Shown here: piece after piece, positions 35,528 to 43,264 of the stretch
Layout: each line of letters begins with the position of its first letter
How positions within the stretch are numbered: the stretch's first letter is position 1
DNA from: Verrucomicrobiales bacterium
GTDB lineage: Bacteria; Verrucomicrobiota; Verrucomicrobiia; Methylacidiphilales; JAAUTS01
DNA: 64,000 bases
Direction of reading: 5' to 3'
Assembly (NCBI GenBank): GCA_031256975.1
Contig: JAIRPN010000013.1
Coordinates: forward strand, 124,001 to 188,000
Position numbers and translations under genes: made by a program
The notes under the pieces: generated by a model
Seen by the model: the letters and a program-made list of their open reading frames with translations, nothing else
The model's database searches: none
Told to the model about the DNA's origin: nothing

Positions 35528-37195
35528 ATGACAGAATCTTTTTCCAAGCAGGACTTGGTCACGTTGCTGAATCCCAAACGTTTGTTCAAGCGCATCGTGA
35601 ACATGTCGATGCGGGCGATGAATGCGGAAAGTGGCACGCTGCTGCTGTTGAATCCAAATACCGGCCTGCTGGACGTGGAGGCGTCAATCGGCCTGATATT
35701 GAGAAAGAAAAACCTGTCGATGAAACCCGGCGAGGGAATCATCGGCTGGGTGGCCAGTACCGGACAGCCGTTCCGTTGCGGTGACGTGCGAGAAGAGCGG
35801 CGCTACATCGAGGTGGATTCGCGCATCCGTTCGGAACTAGCGGTGCCGCTGGACTTCAATGGCCATGTGATCGGGATTCTCAATGTCAACAGCAACCGGA
35901 TCAATGCCTTCAGCGCCCAGCAGGAAAAACAACTGGCAATATTGGCGCGTGACGCTTCGGAATGGATCCGGCTGGCATGGGAGATCAACCAATTGCGGGT
36001 GCAGAGCGACCAGTTGGAGACCTTGGCCGACATCGGGCAGGTCATCATTTCCGAGGATCATCCGGAGGACCTGCTGCAAGGCGTCGCCAAACAGGCGCGG
36101 CGGCTGATGAATGCCCGGTTGTGTTCGCTGATGCTGTTGTCGGATGACGGCGAGGAATTGGTTTTGAAGGCCTGGGACGGCGCGTCGAAGGCATATATCA
36201 AAAAACCGAACCTGCAGGTTAATGAATCATTGGTCGGCGTGGTGGTGAAACGCCAGCGTCCCTTGGCGATTCTGGATGTGCAGGACAATCAGCGTTACCA
36301 GCATACCGAACTGGCGCGGCGCGAACATTTGGTGTCGTTGCTGTCGGTGCCGCTGGTGTTCCAGGGCAAGTCGCTCGGGGTATTGTCGGTATATACCGAC
36401 CAGATTCACCGTTTCTCCAACCCGGAAATCCGCCTGCTTACCGCCATGGCGGGGCTTTCCGCCGTGGCCATCGCCAAGTCCAAGGTGCTCGAACGCGTGG
36501 TGCAGATGGAAGAGGACTTGCGCGCGTCGGAACGCTTGTCGGCACTTGGCTGGCTGGCGGCGGAGATCGCGCATGAAATCCGTAATCCGTTGACTGTGGT
36601 GCAGATGTTGTTCCATTCGATGTTGGAAGAACTCAAGTTGGAAGGTGGGCTGGCCAAGGACGCCACGTTGATCGAGACCAAGATGAAGCAGATGAACCGC
36701 ATCCTCGAGCAGGTGCTGACCTTTGCGCGTTCCTCCGAGCCGAGCATGGAAATCATCGAGGCTGGCGACCTGATTGATGATGTGGCGCTGTTGATCCGTC
36801 ACACCGTCGCCGAGCGGCACATTGACCTGAAGAAACAAATCGAACCCGGATTGAAGATGCAGGGTGACCGGGCGCAATTGGAACAGGCGATTTTGAACTT
36901 GGTGCTGAACGCCTGCCAGGCCATGTCGAATGGCGGCACGCTAACCATGAGCGCGCGTTTCTTGCTGGTTGGCAAGCGTCAGGTGGTGCAAATCGAGATC
37001 AAGGATACCGGTGAGGGCATGAGCAAGGAGCGCCAGGAAGAATTGTTTCAGCCTTTCCTCAGTCACAAGAAGGGTGGCACCGGATTGGGATTGGCGCTGG
37101 TGCACAAGACCGTGCAAAGCCATCAGGGCGAAATCAAATGCAAGTCCAAGCTGAAACATGGCACCGCCTTCCAGATGATTTTCCCGGCAGTTTGA
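35528..37195 (+). CDS. GAF-domain sensor histidine kinase
   Basis: The 555-residue protein has no membrane segment. Two GAF domains (about residues 15-160 and 185-325) precede a HisKA/HATPase_c core: H-box AEIAHEIRNPLTVVQ with the phosphorylated histidine H349, N-box NLVLNACQAM, G1 DTGEGMSKE and G2 GGTGLGLALVHK. It begins 21 bases after glnD with a good ribosome site (ACGAGG), so the two are probably co-transcribed, which hints at nitrogen or metabolic sensing by analogy with NtrB. No partner response regulator is adjacent, so the link is inference. Confidence 0.9.
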   Translation: MTESFSKQDLVTLLNPKRLFKRIVNMSMRAMNAESGTLLLLNPNTGLLDVEASIGLILRKKNLSMKPGEGIIGWVASTGQPFRCGDVREERRYIEVDSRIRSELAVPLDFNGHVIGILNVNSNRINAFSAQQEKQLAILARDASEWIRLAWEINQLRVQSDQLETLADIGQVIISEDHPEDLLQGVAKQARRLMNARLCSLMLLSDDGEELVLKAWDGASKAYIKKPNLQVNESLVGVVVKRQRPLAILDVQDNQRYQHTELARREHLVSLLSVPLVFQGKSLGVLSVYTDQIHRFSNPEIRLLTAMAGLSAVAIAKSKVLERVVQMEEDLRASERLSALGWLAAEIAHEIRNPLTVVQMLFHSMLEELKLEGGLAKDATLIETKMKQMNRILEQVLTFARSSEPSMEIIEAGDLIDDVALLIRHTVAERHIDLKKQIEPGLKMQGDRAQLEQAILNLVLNACQAMSNGGTLTMSARFLLVGKRQVVQIEIKDTGEGMSKERQEELFQPFLSHKKGGTGLGLALVHKTVQSHQGEIKCKSKLKHGTAFQMIFPAV

Positions 37196-37206
37196 GAGTA
37201 AAAAAT

Positions 37207-37244
37207 AACCGCTAACCATAAACTGATGATTAGCGGTTGTATTT
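37207..37244. terminator. Bidirectional terminator from an inverted pair of the motif
   Basis: Arms 37207-37219 (AACCGCTAACCAT) and 37226-37238 (ATGATTAGCGGTT) pair with one mismatch around a six-base loop. A T-rich tract follows on the plus strand, and an A-rich tract precedes it, giving T-rich RNA on the minus strand. It separates the convergent kinase and TPR genes. Confidence 0.8.
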
Positions 37245-37255
37245 TGTAATATTAA

Positions 37256-39004
37256 TCAGGATTTTTGCGCGGTGCTGATGTCCTTGACGTAGATCATCTT
37301 TTCCAGCTGGGCGTCGCGGGGGATGCCGAGTTCGAGGGCGCGCTCATAATGACGCTTGGCGAGTTCGCGGCTGGGCGGGCGCTGAGTGGCGTAGATCACC
37401 GCCAAGTTGAAGTGGGCGTCGCCGTATTGCGGGTCGAGTTCGATGGCCTTGCGGCATTCCTGCTCGGCGGCTTCCTGCCAGCCTTTTTGCGAGGCGCTAA
37501 TGCCAAGGTAGTTGTGGGTTTTCGGATCGTTCGGGGCGAGGGCGACGGCGCGGGTCAGGACTTGCACGGCTTCGTCATATTTGCCCTGCTGGTAAAGGGC
37601 GATGCCGAGCATCGAGCTAGAGAAGGCATCGTCAGTGGCCTGGCTGGCGGCCTGGCGCAGGTATTTTTCCGCATCGGCGTATTTTTGCTGCTGGAAGCGG
37701 ACGACGCCGAGGTTGGAGAGGGCGTAGAGCGAGTTGGGATATTTGTTCAGGATGCTCTGGTACTGTGCGGCGGCATCGTCGAATTTCTGCTGGTTGAAGA
37801 AATCGTTGGCGGCCTTGGCGGTGTCCTTGAACTCCGCGGGCACCTTGGCCTGGGTGCTGTAATCGGCGGTGGAATCATCGCTCTTTTTGGCAGTGAAGTT
37901 GCCACTGTCGGTGGCATCGCCGGCCAATTGCGCGCCGGATGGGCCCTTGAGCATGGCTTTTTCCTCGTCGGTCAGCTGGATGAGCGGCGAGCCGAGCAAA
38001 TCAATCTGGGTCTTGAGCTTGTCGGAGTTGATCGAGAGGTTTTGCAGTTCTTCCAGGGCGATGCGCTTGGCGATTTCGCGACGGGCCTGCTCGGCCATTT
38101 CGCGCTGGATGATGTCGCGCAGCATGGTGTTTTCCTTCTGGATGGTGGAATCGGAAGGAGCGGCGGCGAGCTTGGCGTTGGCGGCGTCGAGATTCTTCTG
38201 GGCGTCGGCCAGCTTGGCCTTGTAATCCTCGCTGGTCTGGCGCAGGGCTTCGTTTTCCTGCTTGGCCAGTGCCAATTGGTCCTGCACTTTCTTCAATTGC
38301 TCCTGCAAATTGCTCAGGGAGCCTGCGGCGTCACCGCCTTGCAGGCTGGTGATGGTGGCTTGTGCGGCGGTGAGCTGGTCGTTCAGCTTTTTGTTCTCGG
38401 CCAGCAATGCGGTGGTCTTGTCATCCGAGTTGCCTTCGCGGGCGGTTTTCAACGCGGTTTCGAGGTCGGCCACCTTGGTGCGCAACACGGCGGCGTCGGT
38501 CTGGGCCTGGGTCAATTGGCTGGTGGTGTCGGCGAGCTTGGCCTGCAAGTCGGCGATTTGCTTTTTCAGCGCGGTGGTATCCTCGGTTGCCACCGGATTG
38601 GAAGTCTGGATGGCGGGAGTGGTGGCATTGGCGGATTGGCCAGCGGCGCTATCCGCAGCCTTCGGCGGAGTTTCCGGCGGAATTGGCGGAATGGCGGCGT
38701 CCGGATTCTCGTCCTTGGCGTCCTTCAGGGCGTTGATCTTGTCCTGGCAGTAATTGATGCGGTAATTGACGATGGTCGGTTCCCAGTCCTTGTTGTCGGA
38801 GCGGAGCTTTTTCAGGCGATCGAGGGCGATCTGGTAGCGGTCGCGCGCGGTGGCTTTCTGGCCGGAGGTTTCGAGTTTATCAGTTTCCTGAATGAGCAAG
38901 TAGATTTGCAAATACTGATCCTGTGCCGAGGTGGTTTGCGCCAACGCCCTGAACATTATCCCCGATGTGACTAGTAAGACTACCGCGAAAACAAAGCGAA
39001 TCAT
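37256..39004 (-). CDS. Exported coiled-coil/TPR protein
   Basis: The 582-residue product starts with a signal peptide (MIRFVFAVVLLVTSGIMFRALAQ in character, cleavage after ALAQ). Residues about 25-95 form helical repeats, 130-290 a long coiled coil rich in Ala, Lys, Gln and Leu, and 390-570 at least four TPR units (for example SLYALSNLGVVRFQQQKYADAEKYL as one). It probably is a periplasmic scaffold or assembly protein. I do not recognise a specific function. It has a single loose copy of the dispersed motif at about 37496. Confidence 0.75.
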   Translation of the reverse strand: MIRFVFAVVLLVTSGIMFRALAQTTSAQDQYLQIYLLIQETDKLETSGQKATARDRYQIALDRLKKLRSDNKDWEPTIVNYRINYCQDKINALKDAKDENPDAAIPPIPPETPPKAADSAAGQSANATTPAIQTSNPVATEDTTALKKQIADLQAKLADTTSQLTQAQTDAAVLRTKVADLETALKTAREGNSDDKTTALLAENKKLNDQLTAAQATITSLQGGDAAGSLSNLQEQLKKVQDQLALAKQENEALRQTSEDYKAKLADAQKNLDAANAKLAAAPSDSTIQKENTMLRDIIQREMAEQARREIAKRIALEELQNLSINSDKLKTQIDLLGSPLIQLTDEEKAMLKGPSGAQLAGDATDSGNFTAKKSDDSTADYSTQAKVPAEFKDTAKAANDFFNQQKFDDAAAQYQSILNKYPNSLYALSNLGVVRFQQQKYADAEKYLRQAASQATDDAFSSSMLGIALYQQGKYDEAVQVLTRAVALAPNDPKTHNYLGISASQKGWQEAAEQECRKAIELDPQYGDAHFNLAVIYATQRPPSRELAKRHYERALELGIPRDAQLEKMIYVKDISTAQKS

Positions 39005-39251
39005 TAGCGAATTAAACTATGGGATTGGCAAGAACGCAATCCCTATTCACCGAAGTTATTAACTATTGTGACTGAAATTTTTGAATAAGTCGGGCTTGTT
39101 ACGATTTGGTTTTGTAGTGACGATTTTACGTGCCTATACGCCTGCGCGGACCGCATCACATTTTGACCGTTGCAAGCGGGGCCGGGCTGGGCTAAGTTCT
39201 TGGCTCGCCATTTACGGCGCAGATTAAATAAACGACAAACGGACAACGATC

Positions 39252-40478
39252 ATGACAAAGATTAAAGTGGCAAACCCGGTGGTGGAACTCGATGGCGACG
39301 AAATGACGCGCATCATCTGGAAATTCATCAAGAACAAACTCATCCTCCCTTATCTCGACATCGACATCAAGTATTACGACCTCGGGGTTGAGCATCGCGA
39401 TGCCACCAACGACCAGGTCACCGTTGATTCCGCCAACGCGATCCTGAAATACGGCGTCGGCATCAAGTGCGCCACCATCACGCCCGACGAAGCGCGCGTG
39501 AAGGAATTCAATCTCAAGCAAATGTGGAAAAGCCCGAACGGCACCATCCGCAACATCCTCGACGGCACCGTGTTCCGCGAGCCGATCGTCTGCAAAAACA
39601 TCCCGCGCCTGGTTCCCAACTGGACCGCGCCGATCTGCATTGGCCGTCACGCGTTCGGCGACCAATACCGTGCCACCGACTTTGTCACCAAGGGGCCGGG
39701 CAAACTGACCATCAAGTTCGAAGGCGCCAACGGCCAGGTCATCGAGCACGAAGTGTTCAACTTCAAGGGCGACGGTGTCGCACTGGCGATGTACAACACC
39801 GACGAAAGCATCCGCGGTTTTGCCCGCGCCTGCTTCAACCAGGCCTTGATCAAGGGCTGGCCCTTGTACATGTCCACCAAGAACACCATCCTGAAAAAGT
39901 ACGATGGCCGCTTCAAGGATATCTTCGAGGAAATCTACCAGACCGAATTCAAGACCCAGTTCGATGCCAAGGGCCTGACCTATGAGCACCGTTTGATCGA
40001 CGACATGGTTGCCAGCGCGCTGAAGTGGAACGGCAACTTTGTCTGGGCCTGCAAAAACTATGATGGCGACGTGCAGAGCGACACCGTCGCGCAGGGTTTC
40101 GGCAGCCTTGGTCTGATGACCTCGACGTTAGTGACCCCGGACGGCAAGGTGATGGAAGCCGAAGCCGCGCACGGCACGGTGACCCGCCACTACCGCGACC
40201 ACCAAAAGGGCAAGCCGACCTCGACCAACCCGATCGCCTCGATCTTTGCCTGGACCCGCGGCCTTGAATTCCGCGCCAAGCTGGACGCTAACGACGCGCT
40301 GAAGAAATTCGCGCTGGCGTTGGAGCAAGTCTGCGTCGAGACCGTCGAGAGCGGCAAGATGACCAAGGACCTGGCTCTTTGCATTCATGGCAGCAAGCTG
40401 AACCACGGCGAGCATTACCTCTACACCGAGGAATTCCTCGACGCGCTGGACGCCAACCTGCAGAAAAAACTGGCCTGA
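39252..40478 (+). CDS. icd: NADP-dependent isocitrate dehydrogenase (eukaryote-like dimeric type)
   Basis: The 408-residue enzyme oxidises isocitrate to 2-oxoglutarate. [56 protein letters not shown] and [20 protein letters not shown] in parts match the type II (eukaryotic cytosolic/mitochondrial-like) NADP-IDH subfamily rather than the E. coli type. The ATG at 39252 follows a 247-base gap shared with the divergent TPR gene; I find no clear promoter there. Confidence 0.93.
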   Translation: MTKIKVANPVVELDGDEMTRIIWKFIKNKLILPYLDIDIKYYDLGVEHRDATNDQVTVDSANAILKYGVGIKCATITPDEARVKEFNLKQMWKSPNGTIRNILDGTVFREPIVCKNIPRLVPNWTAPICIGRHAFGDQYRATDFVTKGPGKLTIKFEGANGQVIEHEVFNFKGDGVALAMYNTDESIRGFARACFNQALIKGWPLYMSTKNTILKKYDGRFKDIFEEIYQTEFKTQFDAKGLTYEHRLIDDMVASALKWNGNFVWACKNYDGDVQSDTVAQGFGSLGLMTSTLVTPDGKVMEAEAAHGTVTRHYRDHQKGKPTSTNPIASIFAWTRGLEFRAKLDANDALKKFALALEQVCVETVESGKMTKDLALCIHGSKLNHGEHYLYTEEFLDALDANLQKKLA

Positions 40479-40499
40479 TCCGGCAGTCCGATCATTTCA

Positions 40500-40540
40500 A
40501 GCCGCTAGTGGCAGAAATTGCCATTAGCGGCTATTTATTT
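40500..40540. terminator. Bidirectional terminator from an inverted motif pair, overlapping the msrA stop
   Basis: Arms 40500-40513 (AGCCGCTAGTGGCA) and 40519-40532 (TGCCATTAGCGGCT) pair with one mismatch and a five-base loop, then ATTTATTT. The right arm includes the last two bases of the msrA stop codon (40531-40533). It lies between convergent icd and msrA. Confidence 0.85.
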
Positions 40541-41136
40541 GCCGGAATCACCTTTTCCTGTTCCAGTTTTTTAACTTTCGGTGCGATGACGAATTGGCAG
40601 TAAGGCGCGCGGCCGTTGAGTTTGAAATATTCCTGGTGATAATCCTCGGCCTTGTAAAAGTCCTTGAATGGCGTGATTTCGGTGACAATCGGCCGGGTGA
40701 ATTCCTTTTGCGCCGTTGCCTTGGATTTCTCGGCGATTTGTTTCTGCTGTTCGTCGCGATAGAAAATCACCGAACGGTATTGCGTGCCTATGTCGGCGCC
40801 TTGGCGGTTGAGCGTGGTGGGGTCGTGAGCCTCCCAGAATACCGCGAGGATTTTTTCCAGTGAGGTCTTGGCGGAGTCGAAGGTAACCTGCACGCATTCC
40901 GCGTGACCGGTGTTGCCACTGCAGACCTGTTCGTAGCTGGGGTTGGCGACCGTGCCGCCGGAATAGCCGCTAACGGCGGAGATCACTCCGGGTACCCGTT
41001 CAAACACCGCTTCACTGCACCAGAAGCAGCCGGTGCCGAGGGTGATGGTTTCAGTTTTGGTTTGTGCATTCATGGTGGTGACTCCGCTAAAAAACAACGC
41101 CGCTAAGGACAAGCCAAGGGCCAATTTGCTGTGCAT
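40531..41136 (-). CDS. msrA: Peptide-methionine (S)-S-oxide reductase MsrA, exported
   Basis: MsrA repairs oxidised methionine. The catalytic cysteine is in TLGTGCFWCSEAVFE; GYSGG, SGNTGHAECVQV and EDYHQEYF are also family marks. The ATG at 41136 gives a signal peptide (MHSKLALGLSLAALFFSG, then MNAQ), so the enzyme is probably periplasmic; another ATG eight codons upstream is less likely. The C-terminal cysteine of the resolving pair is present in APYCQFVIAP. Confidence 0.93.
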   Translation of the reverse strand: MHSKLALGLSLAALFFSGVTTMNAQTKTETITLGTGCFWCSEAVFERVPGVISAVSGYSGGTVANPSYEQVCSGNTGHAECVQVTFDSAKTSLEKILAVFWEAHDPTTLNRQGADIGTQYRSVIFYRDEQQKQIAEKSKATAQKEFTRPIVTEITPFKDFYKAEDYHQEYFKLNGRAPYCQFVIAPKVKKLEQEKVIPANK

Positions 41137-41158
41137 GGGGAAACATAGCACAAATTTC

Positions 41159-41224
41159 ACGCAGAGGCGCAGAGTATGCTGGGTTTTATTTAAATTGTTT
41201 TCTGCGCACTCCGCGACTCTGCGT
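41159..41224. repeat. Intergenic inverted repeat with ACGCAGAG arms
   Basis: ACGCAGAGGCGCAGAG (41159-41174) is complementary, with two mismatches, to CTCCGCGACTCTGCGT (41209-41224). Between them is an AT-rich loop of 34 bases. It lies between yacG and msrA, both on the minus strand, and could reduce readthrough, but there is no strong T run. Confidence 0.6.
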
Positions 41225-41228
41225 AAAA

Positions 41229-41453
41229 TTATTTGCTTCCTTCCGGCTGATCGGGATCGATGCCCGGATCAAGCTCTTCATACTCGTCAAACATGTCAGG
41301 ACGCAGCGGGGAGGCGATGACGTGTTCTTCCTTGAGCCAGGCGCCGAGGTCGATGAGTTTGCAGCGTTCCGAGCAGAACGGCGCGGTATCCAGCGCTAAC
41401 CACGGCCCCTTCTTTTTGCAGGTGGGGCATTTGGTTTCGGGAAGCGGGCTCAT
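41229..41453 (-). CDS. yacG: DNA gyrase inhibitor YacG-type zinc protein
   Basis: The 74-residue protein has four zinc-binding cysteines in CPTCKKK and [15 protein letters not shown], the exact YacG pattern. In E. coli YacG binds gyrase B and limits supercoiling activity. The acidic tail ([17 protein letters not shown]) is typical. It is divergent from kdsD. Confidence 0.88.
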   Translation of the reverse strand: MSPLPETKCPTCKKKGPWLALDTAPFCSERCKLIDLGAWLKEEHVIASPLRPDMFDEYEELDPGIDPDQPEGSK

Positions 41454-41464
41454 GGTTTAATTAT

Positions 41465-41489
41465 GAATTACGAATATGGAATTACGAAT
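41465..41489. repeat. Two direct copies of GAATTACGAAT
   Basis: The 11-mer occurs at 41465-41475 and 41479-41489 in the divergent yacG/kdsD region, a 14-base period. This may be a regulatory site or simply an AT-rich microrepeat. Confidence 0.45.
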
Positions 41490-41496
41490 GAAAATT

Positions 41497-41534
41497 TCGC
41501 CGTTAGCGTGCGGCGGTTCATTATTGACGCTAAT
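41497..41534. repeat. Inverted pair of dispersed-motif copies in a divergent promoter region
   Basis: TCGCCGTTAGC (41497-41507, exact reverse copy) faces GACGCTAATGGCC (from about 41526). The arms CGCCGTTAGCGT and ACGCTAATGGC can pair around a 17-base loop. Unlike the other pairs it lies upstream of both neighbouring genes, so it is unlikely to be a normal terminator for a neighbouring gene end. Confidence 0.65.
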
Positions 41535-41557
41535 GGCCATGTCTCTAGTCTCAGCCA

Positions 41558-42529
41558 GTGAACTCTTTACAACGCGCCCGCACGGTCATCGACATCGAGG
41601 TCGAGGCCCTGCTTGATTTGAAAAAACGCCTGAACAGCGAATTCAAGCAGGCGGTCAGCCTGATCACCGAGGCCGTCAAACGGCATAACAAGGTGATTGT
41701 CATCGGCGTCGGCAAGTCCGGCCATATTGGCGACAAGATTGCCGCCACGCTGACCAGCACCGGCGCTCCAGCCGTGGTGCTCAACGCCCTCAATGCCATG
41801 CACGGCGATCTCGGCGTGGTGGCTTCCGGCGACGTGGTGATCGCGTTGAGTTCCAGCGGCGAGACCGAGGAACTGACCCGCATCCTGCCCAGCATCAAGC
41901 GCGAGAAGGTGGCGCTAATCGCCATGTGCGGCTCCGCCAAGTCGACCCTTGCCACCAATGCCGATGTGCACCTGGATGTTGCCATCCGCCGCGAGGCCTG
42001 CCCGTTGAACCTGGCCCCGACCTCCAGCACCACGGTGATGCTGGTGCTGGGAGATTGCCTGGCCATGGCGGTGCTCGACGCGCAGGGTTTCAAGAAGGAA
42101 GACTTCGCCCGTTTCCATCCCGGCGGCACATTGGGCAAGAATTTATTGCTCAAGGCCAACGATGTGATGCGCCCTCTCGACCAGGTGGCGGTGTTGAAAA
42201 CCACGGAGAAGGTCGCGACCTGCCTGAAGGAAATGACGGCCAAGCGTTGCGGCGCCACGGTGGTGGTGGACAAGCAGGGCAGGCTGGCCGGGATTTACAC
42301 CCATGGCGATTTCGTGCGCGGTTACCAGAAAAACAGCAGGATTGGCGACGAGCGCCTCGGTGACGTGATGACCAAGAATCCGGTCAGTGTCCGCGACGGC
42401 AAGCTGGCGGTCGAGGTATTGAAAATCTTCGAGGGGCACCGGATCGAGGATTTGATCGTATTGGACAAACAAAACAAACCTATCGGCTTGATTGATGTCC
42501 AGGACTTGACTAAGCTCAAACTCCTTTGA
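41558..42529 (+). CDS. kdsD: D-arabinose 5-phosphate isomerase (KpsF/GutQ family)
   Basis: KdsD interconverts ribulose 5-phosphate and arabinose 5-phosphate, the entry to Kdo for lipopolysaccharide. The 323 residues have a SIS domain (VIVIGVGKSGHIGDKIAATL, ALSSSGETEEL) and two CBS domains (about 205-323, DVMRPLDQVAVL; DVMTKNPVSVRDG). The start is GTG at 41558. Its presence implies an outer membrane with Kdo-containing lipid A core. Confidence 0.9.
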   Translation: MNSLQRARTVIDIEVEALLDLKKRLNSEFKQAVSLITEAVKRHNKVIVIGVGKSGHIGDKIAATLTSTGAPAVVLNALNAMHGDLGVVASGDVVIALSSSGETEELTRILPSIKREKVALIAMCGSAKSTLATNADVHLDVAIRREACPLNLAPTSSTTVMLVLGDCLAMAVLDAQGFKKEDFARFHPGGTLGKNLLLKANDVMRPLDQVAVLKTTEKVATCLKEMTAKRCGATVVVDKQGRLAGIYTHGDFVRGYQKNSRIGDERLGDVMTKNPVSVRDGKLAVEVLKIFEGHRIEDLIVLDKQNKPIGLIDVQDLTKLKLL

Positions 42530-42536
42530 AGTTTGA

Positions 42537-42632
42537 AGTATTAAGTTTTAAGTGTTAAGCATGAACAGCGAACGCCGAGCCCTTGAAACTGGCAACCTGA
42601 CCCTTCAAACTTAAAACTTAACACTTAATACT
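42537..42632. repeat. AT-rich inverted repeat with TTAAG-type subrepeats upstream of efp
   Basis: Left arm 42537-42559 begins AGTATTAAGTTTTAAG and right arm 42610-42632 ends CTTAACACTTAATACT. The 23-base arms pair with two mismatches around a 50-base loop. Each arm is itself made of TTAAG-type steps. It could end kdsD transcription or fold in the efp leader, whose ATG lies seven bases downstream. Confidence 0.7.
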
Positions 42633-42639
42633 AAAAGAT

Positions 42640-43194
42640 ATGATAGCAAAAGACCTCAAGAAAGGCATCGCCATCAAATGGAAGAACGATGTCTGTATCG
42701 TAATGGAAACCACCCACCGCACACCGGGCAACCTCCGCGCATTCGTGCAGGCGACCCTGCGTTCCATCTCCAACGGACGCTCCTTTGACGAGCGTTTCTC
42801 TTCCACCTCCAGCGTCGAAACCGTCAATGTTTCCCACGAAAAATGGGACTTCAGCTACAAGGACCAGAACGGTTACAACTTCATCGAACCGACCACCTAT
42901 GACAATCTGGCCTTGAATGAGCAGATTATCGGTGACGCCAAGAATTACCTGACCGAAAACCAACAGGTCACCGTGATGTTTGTCGAAGGCAAAGCCGTCA
43001 GCATTGAAATGCCGCCGGTGGTGGAACTCAAGATCGTTGACTCGCCGGAAGGTGTGAAGGGCGATAGCGCCAACAACGTGCAAAAAACCGCCACCTTGGA
43101 AACCGGTTTGGTGGTCCAAGTTCCTTTGTTCATCAAGGAAGGCGAGAAAATCCGCGTTGATACCCGCGATGCCAAGTATATCAGCCGCGCTTAA
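42640..43194 (+). CDS. efp: Elongation factor P
   Basis: EF-P relieves ribosome stalling at proline runs. The 184 residues contain the three usual beta domains, with KKGIAIKWKNDVCIVMETTH at the start and the conserved C-terminal GLVVQVPLFIKEGEKIRVDTRDAKYISR in parts. The tip of domain I reads HRTPGNLRAF: the position normally Lys (E. coli K34) or Arg (Pseudomonas) is asparagine N31. So neither lysylation by EpmA nor rhamnosylation by EarP is possible at this residue. The loop length is unchanged, so this looks like a natural variant rather than damage. Confidence 0.92.
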   Translation: MIAKDLKKGIAIKWKNDVCIVMETTHRTPGNLRAFVQATLRSISNGRSFDERFSSTSSVETVNVSHEKWDFSYKDQNGYNFIEPTTYDNLALNEQIIGDAKNYLTENQQVTVMFVEGKAVSIEMPPVVELKIVDSPEGVKGDSANNVQKTATLETGLVVQVPLFIKEGEKIRVDTRDAKYISRA

Positions 43195-43209
43195 TTGAAC
43201 GTTTTTCAC

Positions 43210-43249
43210 AAGCCGCTAACAGTGAATTCACCGTTAGCGGCTTTTTTGC
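43210..43249. terminator. Bidirectional terminator, near-perfect 34-base palindrome of the motif
   Basis: AAGCCGCTAACAGTGAA (43210-43226) is directly followed by TTCACCGTTAGCGGCTT (43227-43243), one mismatch in 17 pairs, then a run of T to 43248. It lies between convergent efp and the NSS transporter gene. Confidence 0.88.
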
Positions 43250-43264
43250 TATCAAAACGATGGA

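Noticed and set aside
37265-38974. Long plus-strand open frame of 569 codons opposite the TPR gene
   Set aside because: It is a shadow caused by GC-rich codon use; the minus-strand product has a signal peptide, coiled coil and TPRs, the other has no family features.
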